DNA from: Calditrichia bacterium
GTDB taxonomy: Bacteria > Calditrichota > Calditrichia > RBG-13-44-9 > J075
Length of the DNA stretch: 64,000 bases
NCBI GenBank assembly: GCA_028284905.1
Contig: JANQQU010000060.1
Span: 244,557 to 308,556, forward strand
Reading direction: 5' to 3'
Under the pieces are notes generated by a model, which saw only the letters and a program-made list of their open reading frames with translations, made no database searches and had not been told where the DNA came from. Positions 17,404 to 25,908 of the stretch are shown in pieces (within the stretch, counting starts at the first letter, position 1; each line of letters starts with the position of its first letter). Made by a program: the position numbers and the translations under genes.

Positions 17404-19104
17404 ATGAAGATTTTTGAACTGGTAGCGGTAATCGTTCTAATCGCTTCGCTGATTTTATTCAACTGGGGATGCAACGCCTCCGATCCCCCGCAATCTTCAA
17501 ACTCACCAGTGCTTGATTTTCAACCGAACATTCTTTGGCTGGTCGCTGAAGATCTCAGCCCCTATATACCATCATTTGGCGATTCAACAATTACCACACC
17601 GACGCTCAGTCGCCTGGCAGCGGAAGGTGTTCGCTACACCCGTGTTTTCTCGCCTTCCGGCGTTTGTGCACCGAGCCGGGCTGCGATTGCCACCGGCATG
17701 TATCCATCCGGCATTGGTGCTAATCATATGCGCACCGGCCCCTGGTATACAACTAAAATTAGCAAAGAGGCGCTGGAAAACAGTCGCAAACACATGCCGC
17801 CGAACACTTTTCCCTATGAAGCAGTGCCACCATCGGAAGTAGTGATGCATAGCGAGCATCTCCGTCGGGCCGGGTATTACACCAGCAACAACAGCAAAGA
17901 AGATTATCAATTTCGTAAATCCCTAACCGCCTGGGACGAAAGCGGTCCGAAAGCGCACTGGCGCAACCGTAAACCGGGGCAGCCGTTCTTTGCAATATTC
18001 AATTTTGGTGTTACGCACGAATCCCGAATCTGGGCAAAGTCGGCGGATTCTCTCTGGGTCGATGAAAACCTGGACGTAACAGTACCTCCCTACCTTCCCG
18101 ACACACCTGTTGGCCGCAAAGATATCCGGCGGATGTATTCCAACATTAAAGAGATGGATGCACAAATCGGACGTGTTCTCGCCGAACTGGAAAGCGATGG
18201 TTTACTCGATAGCACGATCATATTTTGGTATAGCGATCACGGTGGACCACTCCCCCGCCAGAAACGATTATTGTATGACTCCGGCTTACAGGTGCCTATG
18301 ATCGTTCGTTTCCCGGGTCAGTGGCAAGCCGGGCAAGTCGATAGCCAACTGGTTAGCTTCATCGACTTCAAATCGACAATTCTCTCTCTGGCAGGTCTTC
18401 AGCCGCCGGACTATCTGGACGGACGCGCTTTCCTCGGCAGATATGCAGCTGCATCCGACCGCCAGTATATTCATGGCGCTGCCGATCGTTTTGATGAGTG
18501 TTACGACAATATCCGGGCTGTGCGGGATCATCGATTCAAGTATCTGCGCAATTACCAGTACAATCAAAGCTACTATCTGCCACTCTCCTACCGGGAACAG
18601 ATGCCCATTATGCAGGAATTGCTGCGCTTAAGAGATTCCGGGAAATTAACCGACGCACAAGCGTTATGGTTTCGGACACAAAAACCACCGGAAGAATTGT
18701 ATGATACAGTCACAGATCCCCACGAACTTCACAACCTGGCCAGCGAACCGGCGTATCAGAAAAAGCTGCTGGAGTTGCGTCAAGAGTGCGATCGTTGGCT
18801 GAAGGAGATTGGTGATCAGCCTCTACTGCCGGAAGCGCAATTAATTGAGCAATTTTGGCCCTCGGGAAAACAACCGGTTACAGACGCCCCTACCCTTTTA
18901 TGGGAAGCGCGCACCCTCACATTATCTGCCAATGCCGGTGCTGCAATTGGTTATCAAATATTAGCGGATGGAGCTGCAAGTTTAACAGATCATTGGAAAG
19001 TGTACACTGGGCCGTTTGATATTCCTGAAGGCAAGACAGTTAGTATCGTCGCTCACCGTCTGGGATATCAACCCAGCGACACGCTTTTCATACCAGTGCA
19101 TTAA
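17404..19104 (+). CDS. sulfatase (formylglycine type), exported
   Basis: A 566-residue sulfatase. I place the start at ATG 17404 because GGGGG lies about seven bases upstream; a TTG at 17389 would overlap the TonB gene and break the signal. N-terminal lipoprotein-like signal with Cys near residue 23 (LFNWGC, a non-ideal lipobox). The sulfatase signature VCAPSRAAIATG carries the Cys (C88) that becomes formylglycine, and metal-site segments are NILWLVAEDLSP and WYSDHGGPLP. The family hydrolyses sulfate esters or N-sulfates of glycans; the overall look is close to the sulfamidase (heparan N-sulfatase) branch. A formylglycine-generating enzyme or anSME must be encoded elsewhere. It lies in the operon with the TonB receptor. 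Confidence 0.92.
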   Translation: MKIFELVAVIVLIASLILFNWGCNASDPPQSSNSPVLDFQPNILWLVAEDLSPYIPSFGDSTITTPTLSRLAAEGVRYTRVFSPSGVCAPSRAAIATGMYPSGIGANHMRTGPWYTTKISKEALENSRKHMPPNTFPYEAVPPSEVVMHSEHLRRAGYYTSNNSKEDYQFRKSLTAWDESGPKAHWRNRKPGQPFFAIFNFGVTHESRIWAKSADSLWVDENLDVTVPPYLPDTPVGRKDIRRMYSNIKEMDAQIGRVLAELESDGLLDSTIIFWYSDHGGPLPRQKRLLYDSGLQVPMIVRFPGQWQAGQVDSQLVSFIDFKSTILSLAGLQPPDYLDGRAFLGRYAAASDRQYIHGAADRFDECYDNIRAVRDHRFKYLRNYQYNQSYYLPLSYREQMPIMQELLRLRDSGKLTDAQALWFRTQKPPEELYDTVTDPHELHNLASEPAYQKKLLELRQECDRWLKEIGDQPLLPEAQLIEQFWPSGKQPVTDAPTLLWEARTLTLSANAGAAIGYQILADGAASLTDHWKVYTGPFDIPEGKTVSIVAHRLGYQPSDTLFIPVH

Positions 19105-19192
19105 TGCGATGAGAATATTTTTCCAGATGCTTTGATTTTACGCCTGCATTTATGTATTTTCGTTTTCACCTATTTTAGCATTGAGGCATTTT

Positions 19193-20851
19193 ATGAAACT
19201 GACCATCCTCCTAATTCTGATCTCCATTCTCAGCTTTTCGCTCCAGGCCGAGAATAGCGAGCAAACCCGTCGTTTAAAGGTTTTCTTCACGAACGATATT
19301 CATGGCGGAATCATTCCACAAAAAGCGGAGTTTCTTAATCCGGAATTTCCACCCATTTTGGGCAACGGTCCTGCTGCGGCAAAAATCATCCGGGAAGCAC
19401 GAGCGCAGGCGGAAACTGACGGTGCCGCTACGCTGTTGATCGATGGTGGAGACACTTTTCAAGGTACTCTGGTAGGCACCCTTTCCAAGGGGGAAGCGGT
19501 TGTTAAATATATGAACATGGTCGGTTATGACGCCGTTGTTCCTGGCAACCATGATTTTGACGAAGGGAAAGACAACTTTATTGAGCTGGTCAAGGCCTCC
19601 AATTTCGCCTGGGTCGCCTGCAACATCTACGACCAGGAAACCGGCAAACCCTGGGAATGGGTGAAGCAAAGCTTAATTGTGGAAAAAATGGGTTTACGCA
19701 TCGGTATCACCGGCGCAGCAACAGTTGGCACTATGGCGATGAGTTTTCCGGAGAACATCAAGGGATTGGAATTTCGTCAGGAGATTCCCGCTTTGCAGAA
19801 ATCGGTGGCGGATCTACGCGCACAGAATGTCGACCTTGTTGTAGTACTGGTTCATGTCGGTTTACCTTACGATCCCCGTGAAGGTTATCAGGAATTGCTG
19901 AACCAGGACAGTGAGAGTATTTTATATGATCAATCGGTGAATTCCATGGAAATTGCACATTTCGTAGAGGGCATCGACATTTTACTTGGAGGACATTTAC
20001 ACAAGGGATACCAGGAAGCCTGGGAAGATCCTTCCAACCATACGATCTGCCTGCAAAATTATGCCAATGGCGGCAATCTTGGCTGGGTAGATGTGCTTAT
20101 CGATATGCCAACCAAATCCATCGCCGGGTATGAATATGCCGCAGACAGAAACTCTCTGCTGTTGCTGCAGGAAGATCAGTTTTGGCCGGATAGCACCGTC
20201 GCAAAATTTGCGGCAGAGCAGCAGGAATTATATGCCCAGAATTTTCTTGGTGTTATCGGCGATACCCGCACCAGCCTCAATCGGTCCAGCATTGGCGAAG
20301 CACCAATGAACAACCTGATTTGTGATGTTCTGCGGGAGCGTTGCAAGGCAGACTTTGCTTTTATGAATTTTGGAGGTATCCGTGCTAATATTAAGTCCGG
20401 TGCCGTTACCCGGGAAGATGTTTTCAAAGTACTGCCATTTGGCAACGAGATCGTCAGTTTTCAGGCGAAAGGTTCTTTCCTCAAGCTTATTCTGGAAACT
20501 AAGTTGAACGGGGGCGGACGTGGACTAGCGATTTCCGGTGCAAAGGTCACTTTCAATCGTTCTTTGGAAGATGGCTCAAGGGTCGTAAATGTCGAAATAA
20601 ATGGTGAAAGTTTAGATCCGGATAAAATTTACAGACTGGCAACTACGGATTATTTACTGGAAGGCAATTCCGGTCTGTTTATGCTGCGTCGCATTAATCG
20701 GGACAAGGTTAGTTTTCACGGCACATTACTTCGTGATGCGATGGTCGATCATTTCACGCAAAACAGCCCAATTGAAGTATCGTTGAATGGTCGCTGGAAG
20801 AAAGATGACAATGCACAACCAACGAGTGAGTGGCAGGAAAAATTCAAATAG
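19193..20851 (+). CDS. UshA-family 5'-nucleotidase / metallophosphatase, exported
   Basis: A 552-residue bimetal phosphatase of the 5'-nucleotidase family. The start is ATG 19193, with GAGG seven bases upstream; an in-frame TTG 12 bases earlier is less likely. Signal peptide MKLTILLILISILSFSLQA. Metallophosphatase domain: FFTNDIHGG, LLIDGGDTFQG, VPGNHDFDEG, VLVHVGLPYD and ILLGGHLHKG (metal ligands). The C-terminal substrate domain begins near 350 with LNRSSIGEAPMNNLICDVLRE and contains DFAFMNFGGIRANIKSG and FKVLPFGNEIV. It probably dephosphorylates nucleotides in the periplasm. Last gene of the EEP-TonB-sulfatase block, with a hairpin downstream. Confidence 0.93.
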   Translation: MKLTILLILISILSFSLQAENSEQTRRLKVFFTNDIHGGIIPQKAEFLNPEFPPILGNGPAAAKIIREARAQAETDGAATLLIDGGDTFQGTLVGTLSKGEAVVKYMNMVGYDAVVPGNHDFDEGKDNFIELVKASNFAWVACNIYDQETGKPWEWVKQSLIVEKMGLRIGITGAATVGTMAMSFPENIKGLEFRQEIPALQKSVADLRAQNVDLVVVLVHVGLPYDPREGYQELLNQDSESILYDQSVNSMEIAHFVEGIDILLGGHLHKGYQEAWEDPSNHTICLQNYANGGNLGWVDVLIDMPTKSIAGYEYAADRNSLLLLQEDQFWPDSTVAKFAAEQQELYAQNFLGVIGDTRTSLNRSSIGEAPMNNLICDVLRERCKADFAFMNFGGIRANIKSGAVTREDVFKVLPFGNEIVSFQAKGSFLKLILETKLNGGGRGLAISGAKVTFNRSLEDGSRVVNVEINGESLDPDKIYRLATTDYLLEGNSGLFMLRRINRDKVSFHGTLLRDAMVDHFTQNSPIEVSLNGRWKKDDNAQPTSEWQEKFK

Positions 20852-20880
20852 TAGATAGAATCCAAAACAACCCGGTTTCG

Positions 20881-20922
20881 CTAATGGTTAAAAGATTTGA
20901 AGATTAATCATTTAACCATTAG
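20881..20922. terminator. bidirectional hairpin between convergent genes
   Basis: Perfect 12-base arms CTAATGGTTAAA / TTTAACCATTAG around an 18-base loop, between the ends of the nucleotidase gene (plus) and the NiSOD gene (minus). No long T-run, so a weak or shared terminator. Confidence 0.55.
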
Positions 20923-20956
20923 CTCTACAGAATATCATATATTTTAACAACCTGTC

Positions 20957-21457
20957 TTACTTATGTTCTTCCAGGTGTTTCTTGTCCGCCTTACCAAAAT
21001 AAATACCTTCAAATTTTTCTACCAACCCAAGTATTTTTTGGCAATGAGAAGCATCTGTTGTTTGTTTGGTTTTCATTGCATGAACCAGCATACCATGCAA
21101 TAACGACAGTTGCTTCTTATATTTTTTGACGGCATTTTCATCATCATGAGCAGGCATTTTAATACGTTGTGTCATGAAATATTGGGTAACAATATGCTGA
21201 ATTTCATTCGCATGATCTTCTTTGGTACTTACCCAACGAACGATTTGATTATAATTCTTTTCAGCTTCAGCATTCAAACTTTCGATCGATTTCATCGCCT
21301 TTTCGATAGTAGAGGCATGTTCTTTTATCAATTCTACCCGTAACTGATCATTGTATATGCCGCAAGGCACCTCGCAATGTGCGCTTACATAAGTCACCCA
21401 TCCGAAAACAATTAACGCCAGAATTCCTGCAAATTGAACGGCACGTTGCTTCATCAT
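20957..21457 (-). CDS. sodN: nickel superoxide dismutase with Sec signal peptide
   Basis: A 166-residue protein from ATG 21457, which follows AGGAGAAATGAA. Residues 1-26 form a Sec signal (core FAGILALIVFGWVTYVSA). The predicted cut after Ala26 leaves HCEVPCGIYND, the nickel hook of NiSOD (His1, Cys2, Cys6, with Tyr9 nearby). Downstream helices match the family (QIVRW then IVTQYFMTQRIKMP; end region FEGIYFG). NiSOD dismutates superoxide using Ni bound by the freed N-terminal His and two Cys thiolates. In Streptomyces the N-terminus is exposed by a dedicated protease, SodX; here an ordinary signal peptidase could do this while exporting the enzyme. No sodX-like gene is adjacent. Divergent from the oxidoreductase gene at 21703. 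Confidence 0.9.
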   Translation of the reverse strand: MMKQRAVQFAGILALIVFGWVTYVSAHCEVPCGIYNDQLRVELIKEHASTIEKAMKSIESLNAEAEKNYNQIVRWVSTKEDHANEIQHIVTQYFMTQRIKMPAHDDENAVKKYKKQLSLLHGMLVHAMKTKQTTDASHCQKILGLVEKFEGIYFGKADKKHLEEHK

Positions 21458-21702
21458 TTCATTTCTCCTGTTTTGTTGATATCGAACGATATTTATCCTC
21501 TGACAACTTACGACGGAGGCATATTTACAATGGCTCAATAAAAGCATCAAACCGCCAATATTCAATACTTATTTCTTGTGAATCGAGGAATGTTCTTTTT
21601 TTTCCTGAATTTTGTCTGGTTCATAAATCTTTGCTACTTTCTTTGATCTCAAGACAACTTCAATCGAGCCAAGTCATTCACCTAAATCTATGGGGCAGAA
21701 TC

Positions 21703-23037
21703 ATGAAAAAGATTAACCGTCGGGAGTTTATCAAAAATAGTGCAACAGCTGCAATCGGGATATCCCTTTTACCGACATCGATGTCGAAAGCGAGTAGTCG
21801 CAAAAAAGCGCGGCTGGGATTTATTGGCGTTGGGTTGCGCGGTACTAGCGTATTAGGATTAGCACTTCGCAGGACGGACGTCAGCGTCAATGCAGTATGT
21901 GACATTGTTCCGGATGCAGTAAAGAATGCCCAGAAGATGGCCCGGGAAGCAGGCTTCAAAGAACCGGCCGGTTACAGCGATGGCCCTGAAGATTATTTAA
22001 ACCTCCTGAAAAGGGATGATATTGACGGCGTTATTATTGCCACCCCCTGGGTATGGCATACACCAATGGCAATTGCCGCCATGAAAGCCGGGAAATATGT
22101 CGGGGTGGAAGTACCGGCAGCAACCACAGAACAGGAATGCTGGGATCTCGTCAACACCTCGGAGGCCACTGGCATGCCTTGTATGATTATGGAGAATGTT
22201 TGCTATCGAAGAGATGTTATGGCGATTCTGGAAATGGTTCGAAAAAACATGTTTGGAGAGTTGATTCATTGCCACTGTGGCTATCAACACGACCTTCGCC
22301 ATATCAAGTTTAACCCTGGCGTCTCTTTTGGCCCCGGCAGCAATGGAGAAGCGGTTTGGCGCACCCAACACTCTATCAAACGGAATGGCGACATCTACCC
22401 AACTCATGGTGTTGGCCCCATCGCGCAGTATCTCAACATTAACAAAGGGAACCTGTTTGTCTCGTTAACATCGACATCAACAAAATCCCGTGGATTACAC
22501 GAACACATTGTTGCGACAGCTGGCGAGGATCATCCCCATGCAAAAATCAAATTTGCCCTGGGGGACATTGTCACTACGGTGATAAAATGCGCCAATGGCG
22601 AATCAATCGTCGTTAGTCATGACACGAATTTACCGCGGCCATATTCGCTTAATTTTCGGGTTCAGGGCACCAAAGGACTTTGGATGAAAGATAACAACTC
22701 TATTTATATTGAAGGCGTCAGCCCCTCTCACCGCTGGGAGCCCTCCGAAGACTATTTAAAGAAGTATGACCACCCGTTATGGAAAAAGTATGAGGCGAAT
22801 GCCACCGGCGCTGGCCATGGCGGCATGGATTTTTTTGTTCTGCATGCTTTTATCGAATCGGTAAAGCGCCAGGCCCCAACTCCGCTGGATGTTTACGACG
22901 CTGCTGCCTGGAGCGTTATTACCCCCTTGTCCGAGGCATCGATTGCGCAGGGTGGCGCCCCGATGCAATTCCCGGACTTCACCCGGGGGCGTTGGATTTG
23001 GCGGCAATCATCATTTGCGATGAATGATGATTATTAA
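21703..23037 (+). CDS. Gfo/Idh/MocA-family oxidoreductase, Tat-exported
   Basis: A 444-residue NAD(P)-dependent oxidoreductase. The start is ATG 21703, because the N-terminus from there is a twin-arginine signal (NRREFIKNSATAAIGISLLP); the longer upstream frame runs into the divergent NiSOD gene. Rossmann domain: RLGFIGVGLRGTSVLG, then VCDIVPDA; the family motif VEVPAATTEQE sits where EKP is usual (here E-V-P). The C-terminal domain includes NGDIYPTHGVGPIAQYLNI with the typical HxxG. The creatininase-family gene converges on it with a four-base overlap. Likely acts on a sugar, cyclitol or glycoside in the periplasm with a tightly held cofactor; the substrate is not visible. Confidence 0.9.
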   Translation: MKKINRREFIKNSATAAIGISLLPTSMSKASSRKKARLGFIGVGLRGTSVLGLALRRTDVSVNAVCDIVPDAVKNAQKMAREAGFKEPAGYSDGPEDYLNLLKRDDIDGVIIATPWVWHTPMAIAAMKAGKYVGVEVPAATTEQECWDLVNTSEATGMPCMIMENVCYRRDVMAILEMVRKNMFGELIHCHCGYQHDLRHIKFNPGVSFGPGSNGEAVWRTQHSIKRNGDIYPTHGVGPIAQYLNINKGNLFVSLTSTSTKSRGLHEHIVATAGEDHPHAKIKFALGDIVTTVIKCANGESIVVSHDTNLPRPYSLNFRVQGTKGLWMKDNNSIYIEGVSPSHRWEPSEDYLKKYDHPLWKKYEANATGAGHGGMDFFVLHAFIESVKRQAPTPLDVYDAAAWSVITPLSEASIAQGGAPMQFPDFTRGRWIWRQSSFAMNDDY

Positions 23038-23816
23038 TGATCATCTCTGGAAAGGTAGAGATTGTCGAGATCTGCTTGCGCAAGCTCGACTAAAAAGTCA
23101 GCAATTTTTCGGGTAATATCTTCGAGGAAGATCAATCCTTTCATTGGTGTGGCTGCAGATGGATCACCAACTCCGGTATCCAATGTGGCCTTTCGCCAGT
23201 CTCTTTGCGTCCAGGCAACTTTGTTACGCAGCCCCTTTAGCGCAAAAGGGATACCTTTTCCTGAACCTGCTTCTGTTAAGGGCAGCACCAATTCCGGTTG
23301 AATGTGCATCATAATGCTGGTTTCCGCCTCCCCACCATGATCATCCGGATGTTCAAAATATTTTTGTTGGTCCAGAATTTGGTACCAATTAATAGTGCAA
23401 AGAAACATATCCGGAAATTCCGGCGCCAGTTCCCGGATCATTTGCTTGAAGTCATTACCCCCATGACTATTAAGAATTACAAATTTCTTGATTGACTGAC
23501 TGGAAAGCGAACGAAGAACATCCCTCAACAGGGCCAATTGAGTGGATGGATTCATGTTAATGCAGAAAGGGATATCCAGTTGCCCGGTATTTACGCCAAA
23601 TGGGATTGTCGGCAGCGCTGCAACCTTAGCGCCGTCTTCCCAGGCTTTTCGTGCCGACTCTTGAGCAATATAATCTGCCTCCATTACATCAGTAGCATAA
23701 GGTAGATGATAGTTGTGCGCTTCAGTAGCCCCCCAGGGTAAGATCGCTAGTTCGTATTTTGTTTCTTTAACTGTTTTCCAGGTAGTTTCCGCAATAACAT
23801 AAGGTCTTCCGGACAT
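23034..23816 (-). CDS. creatininase-family amidohydrolase
   Basis: A 260-residue cytoplasmic enzyme of the creatininase fold. Metal-site motifs are present: LPWGATEAHNYHLPYATDV (Glu32, His34, Asp43), FVILNSHGGN with its His, and DDHGGEAETSIM with its Glu. The family includes creatininase, MftE (mycofactocin peptidase) and FAPy deformylase, which cleave cyclic or linear amides; none of the mycofactocin genes is nearby, so MftE is unlikely. It converges on the Gfo/Idh/MocA gene, overlapping its stop by four bases. A substrate cannot be assigned; a role in sugar-derivative metabolism is only suggested by the neighbour. Confidence 0.88.
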   Translation of the reverse strand: MSGRPYVIAETTWKTVKETKYELAILPWGATEAHNYHLPYATDVMEADYIAQESARKAWEDGAKVAALPTIPFGVNTGQLDIPFCINMNPSTQLALLRDVLRSLSSQSIKKFVILNSHGGNDFKQMIRELAPEFPDMFLCTINWYQILDQQKYFEHPDDHGGEAETSIMMHIQPELVLPLTEAGSGKGIPFALKGLRNKVAWTQRDWRKATLDTGVGDPSAATPMKGLIFLEDITRKIADFLVELAQADLDNLYLSRDDH

Positions 23817-23951
23817 GCTAAGCTCCTTCTTGAATGACAGGTTTTTTGGCTGAGAAATTGGCGAACGCCAAGGGGAATGAAATAAATTTAGCGGATTGGG
23901 GAATGTTCGAGGTCAACTATCCTGTTTTTAAATATATTATAACGCCTAAGC

Positions 23952-23990
23952 ATAAAAACAGGGCGGCATCTCCCAAAAGAAATGCCGCCC
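23952..23990 (-). terminator. intrinsic terminator of the ABC exporter operon
   Basis: Stem GGGCGGCAT (23961-23969) / ATGCCGCCC (23982-23990), followed on the minus strand by TGTTTTTATG, just past the stop of the ABC exporter gene at 24002. Confidence 0.8.
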
Positions 23991-24001
23991 GCTTCTCTCC
24001 A

Positions 24002-25819
24002 TTAGGCAACGGCCTCCCTTGCCTGTCGGGTGTAAAGATTGTAATAGAATCCTTTCTGCTCGATCAGTTCCTGGTGGCTGCCGGTTTCTTTGATCTTCCC
24101 TTTGTTAATAACAAAAATCCGATCGCAGTTTTTAATCGTAGATAACCGGTGCGCAATGATGATCGAGGTTCGGCCACGAATCAGGGCATCAATCCCCTTC
24201 TGGATTCTCGCTTCCGCCAATGTGTCGACAGAAGCTGTCGCCTCATCCATGATAAGAATTTTCGGGTCTTTCAGAATAACCCGCGCAAACGAGATCATCT
24301 GCTTTTCTCCGATCGACAATGTGCCGCCCTCTTCTCCGATATTTTCCTGGAGGCGAGGCAGCAAGTCGCTCGCACCAATAGAGTTCAGAACATTAGCAAT
24401 TTGCGCTTCGCTAGCCTCCTGGTTGCCATAGCGGATGTTCTCGATGATCGTTCCCGAGAAAACATGCGGCGTTTGCAGAATAATGCCTAACTGCCTCCGC
24501 AGACTGCTTAATGTCCGCGAGCGATAGTCGACACCATCTATCAGAAGACGACCGCCAGTCGGCTCATAAAAGCGGGAGATCAAACTGGCAATGGTTGTTT
24601 TCCCTTCACCGGTTGGGCCGACCAAAGCAATCGACTCGCCTGCCTGAATTGCAAAATTCAAATCTTGCAAAATAGGTTTTTCCGCGACATAGTGAAAATC
24701 TAGATGCTTAAATTGAATTTCACCACGGATGTCATCATAATCTGAAGCATCGACATCATCATTAATATCGCTTTGCTCTTCAATCAGCGAAAAGATTCTT
24801 TCACCGGCGGACATGCTACTCTGGGCCATCGCATAAAAACGAGTGATGTCCATGATCGGCTCAAATATCCAGGTCGCATATCCAAAGAATGCCGCCAGAA
24901 TTCCCACGGTAATACCATTCTCTGCCAGGGTTAAATGTCCACCAAGATAAACAACCGCAGCGGCAGCGAGGGAACCAACCATGACAACTGCCGGAAAATA
25001 CATCGCGGAGTAATATGAGGCCTTAAATGATGCACTACGCATATTTTCACTCATCATGCTAAAGCCTTTCGCAGCATTATCTTCCTGGGCAGTCACCTTG
25101 TTTACATCCACACCGTGGACGTGCTCATTAAAAACTGCGGTCATCTCACTGTTGATCTTTCGTGCTTTGCGGGAGAAGGTTATTACCAGTACTCGCAGCT
25201 TGTACGAAACAATCACCAGCAAAGGCAAGGTAACCAACACCACCAGGGTCAGCTGCCAGTGATAGAAGAACATCGCTGCGAAACAAGCAAATATCATAAC
25301 GACGCCCCATACCAACGAAAGGAAACCCCAGGAAATCACTTCTGCTACGCGGTCGGTATCCGATGTTATTCGGGAGATTAACCACCCGATTGCAGAACGG
25401 TCATAGAAGGAAAAAGACAGGGTTTGCAATCGTTCAAACATTTCCTTTCGCAAATCATAAACGACCGTTTCCCGAAGTTTACCGGTGTAATAGATAAAAA
25501 TGCCCAGGCTTGCAATTTGAATCACTGTCCATATCAGGTAAATAAAACCAAACTGATAGAGACCATCCATTCCCGGGATGTTGGCACCATCATTTTCCAA
25601 CGAGGCTTTGTATTCACCAACCATTGGTGTAATGACTTCATCAAGGAAATTCAGCCAGATCAACGGAAACACTGCATCACACAATGCAACGACGGCAACC
25701 CCCAAAACAAATGCCCAGAACATTTTTTTGTATCGATAGCTGTATCCAAAAATTTGTTTCAAAAAAGGCCATAATCCGCCTTCTCTACCAAACTCCTGAT
25801 CTTGAAATTGAACCTTCAT
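24002..25819 (-). CDS. ABC exporter half-transporter (heterodimer partner B)
   Basis: A 605-residue type IV ABC exporter half: six membrane helices in about residues 35-330, then an ATPase domain. Walker A is VGPTGEGKTT, Walker B is ILIMDEATASVD with the catalytic Glu kept, and the H-loop is AHRLST. The signature is unusual, TLSIGEKQ instead of LSGGQ. The gene immediately upstream encodes the other half, whose Walker B lacks the catalytic Glu. Because each ATP site combines Walker motifs of one half with the signature of the other, the changed signature here falls in the same site as the partner's changed Walker B, which matches asymmetric heterodimers such as TM287/288 or BmrCD. Probable drug, lipid or peptide export. 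Confidence 0.92.
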   Translation of the reverse strand: MKVQFQDQEFGREGGLWPFLKQIFGYSYRYKKMFWAFVLGVAVVALCDAVFPLIWLNFLDEVITPMVGEYKASLENDGANIPGMDGLYQFGFIYLIWTVIQIASLGIFIYYTGKLRETVVYDLRKEMFERLQTLSFSFYDRSAIGWLISRITSDTDRVAEVISWGFLSLVWGVVMIFACFAAMFFYHWQLTLVVLVTLPLLVIVSYKLRVLVITFSRKARKINSEMTAVFNEHVHGVDVNKVTAQEDNAAKGFSMMSENMRSASFKASYYSAMYFPAVVMVGSLAAAAVVYLGGHLTLAENGITVGILAAFFGYATWIFEPIMDITRFYAMAQSSMSAGERIFSLIEEQSDINDDVDASDYDDIRGEIQFKHLDFHYVAEKPILQDLNFAIQAGESIALVGPTGEGKTTIASLISRFYEPTGGRLLIDGVDYRSRTLSSLRRQLGIILQTPHVFSGTIIENIRYGNQEASEAQIANVLNSIGASDLLPRLQENIGEEGGTLSIGEKQMISFARVILKDPKILIMDEATASVDTLAEARIQKGIDALIRGRTSIIIAHRLSTIKNCDRIFVINKGKIKETGSHQELIEQKGFYYNLYTRQAREAVA

Positions 25820-25845
25820 AATTAAATATCCATGTTTTTAAATTT

Positions 25846-25905
25846 ACTCCGCCGGCCCGGCCCTTTGGAATGGGCATAAACCAATTGGCCATGGCCGGCT
25901 GGAGT
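25846..25905 (-). repeat. intercistronic hairpin between the two ABC halves
   Basis: Arms ACTCCGCCGGCC (25846-25857) and GGCCGGCTGGAGT (25893-25905) pair with one bulge around a GC-rich loop. No T-run follows. Probably an mRNA-stability or processing element in the operon. Confidence 0.5.
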
Positions 25906-25908
25906 GCT

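Noticed and set aside
21379..21702. Longer N-terminus for the Gfo/Idh/MocA gene
   Set aside because: It overlaps the NiSOD gene on the other strand and hides the Tat signal that starts at 21703.
23034..23816. MftE-like mycofactocin peptidase
   Set aside because: Creatininase fold only; no mycofactocin precursor or radical SAM gene in the window.
23834..24145. Plus-strand frame in the gap after the creatininase-family gene
   Set aside because: It reads across a minus-strand terminator and into the ABC exporter gene; no family features.
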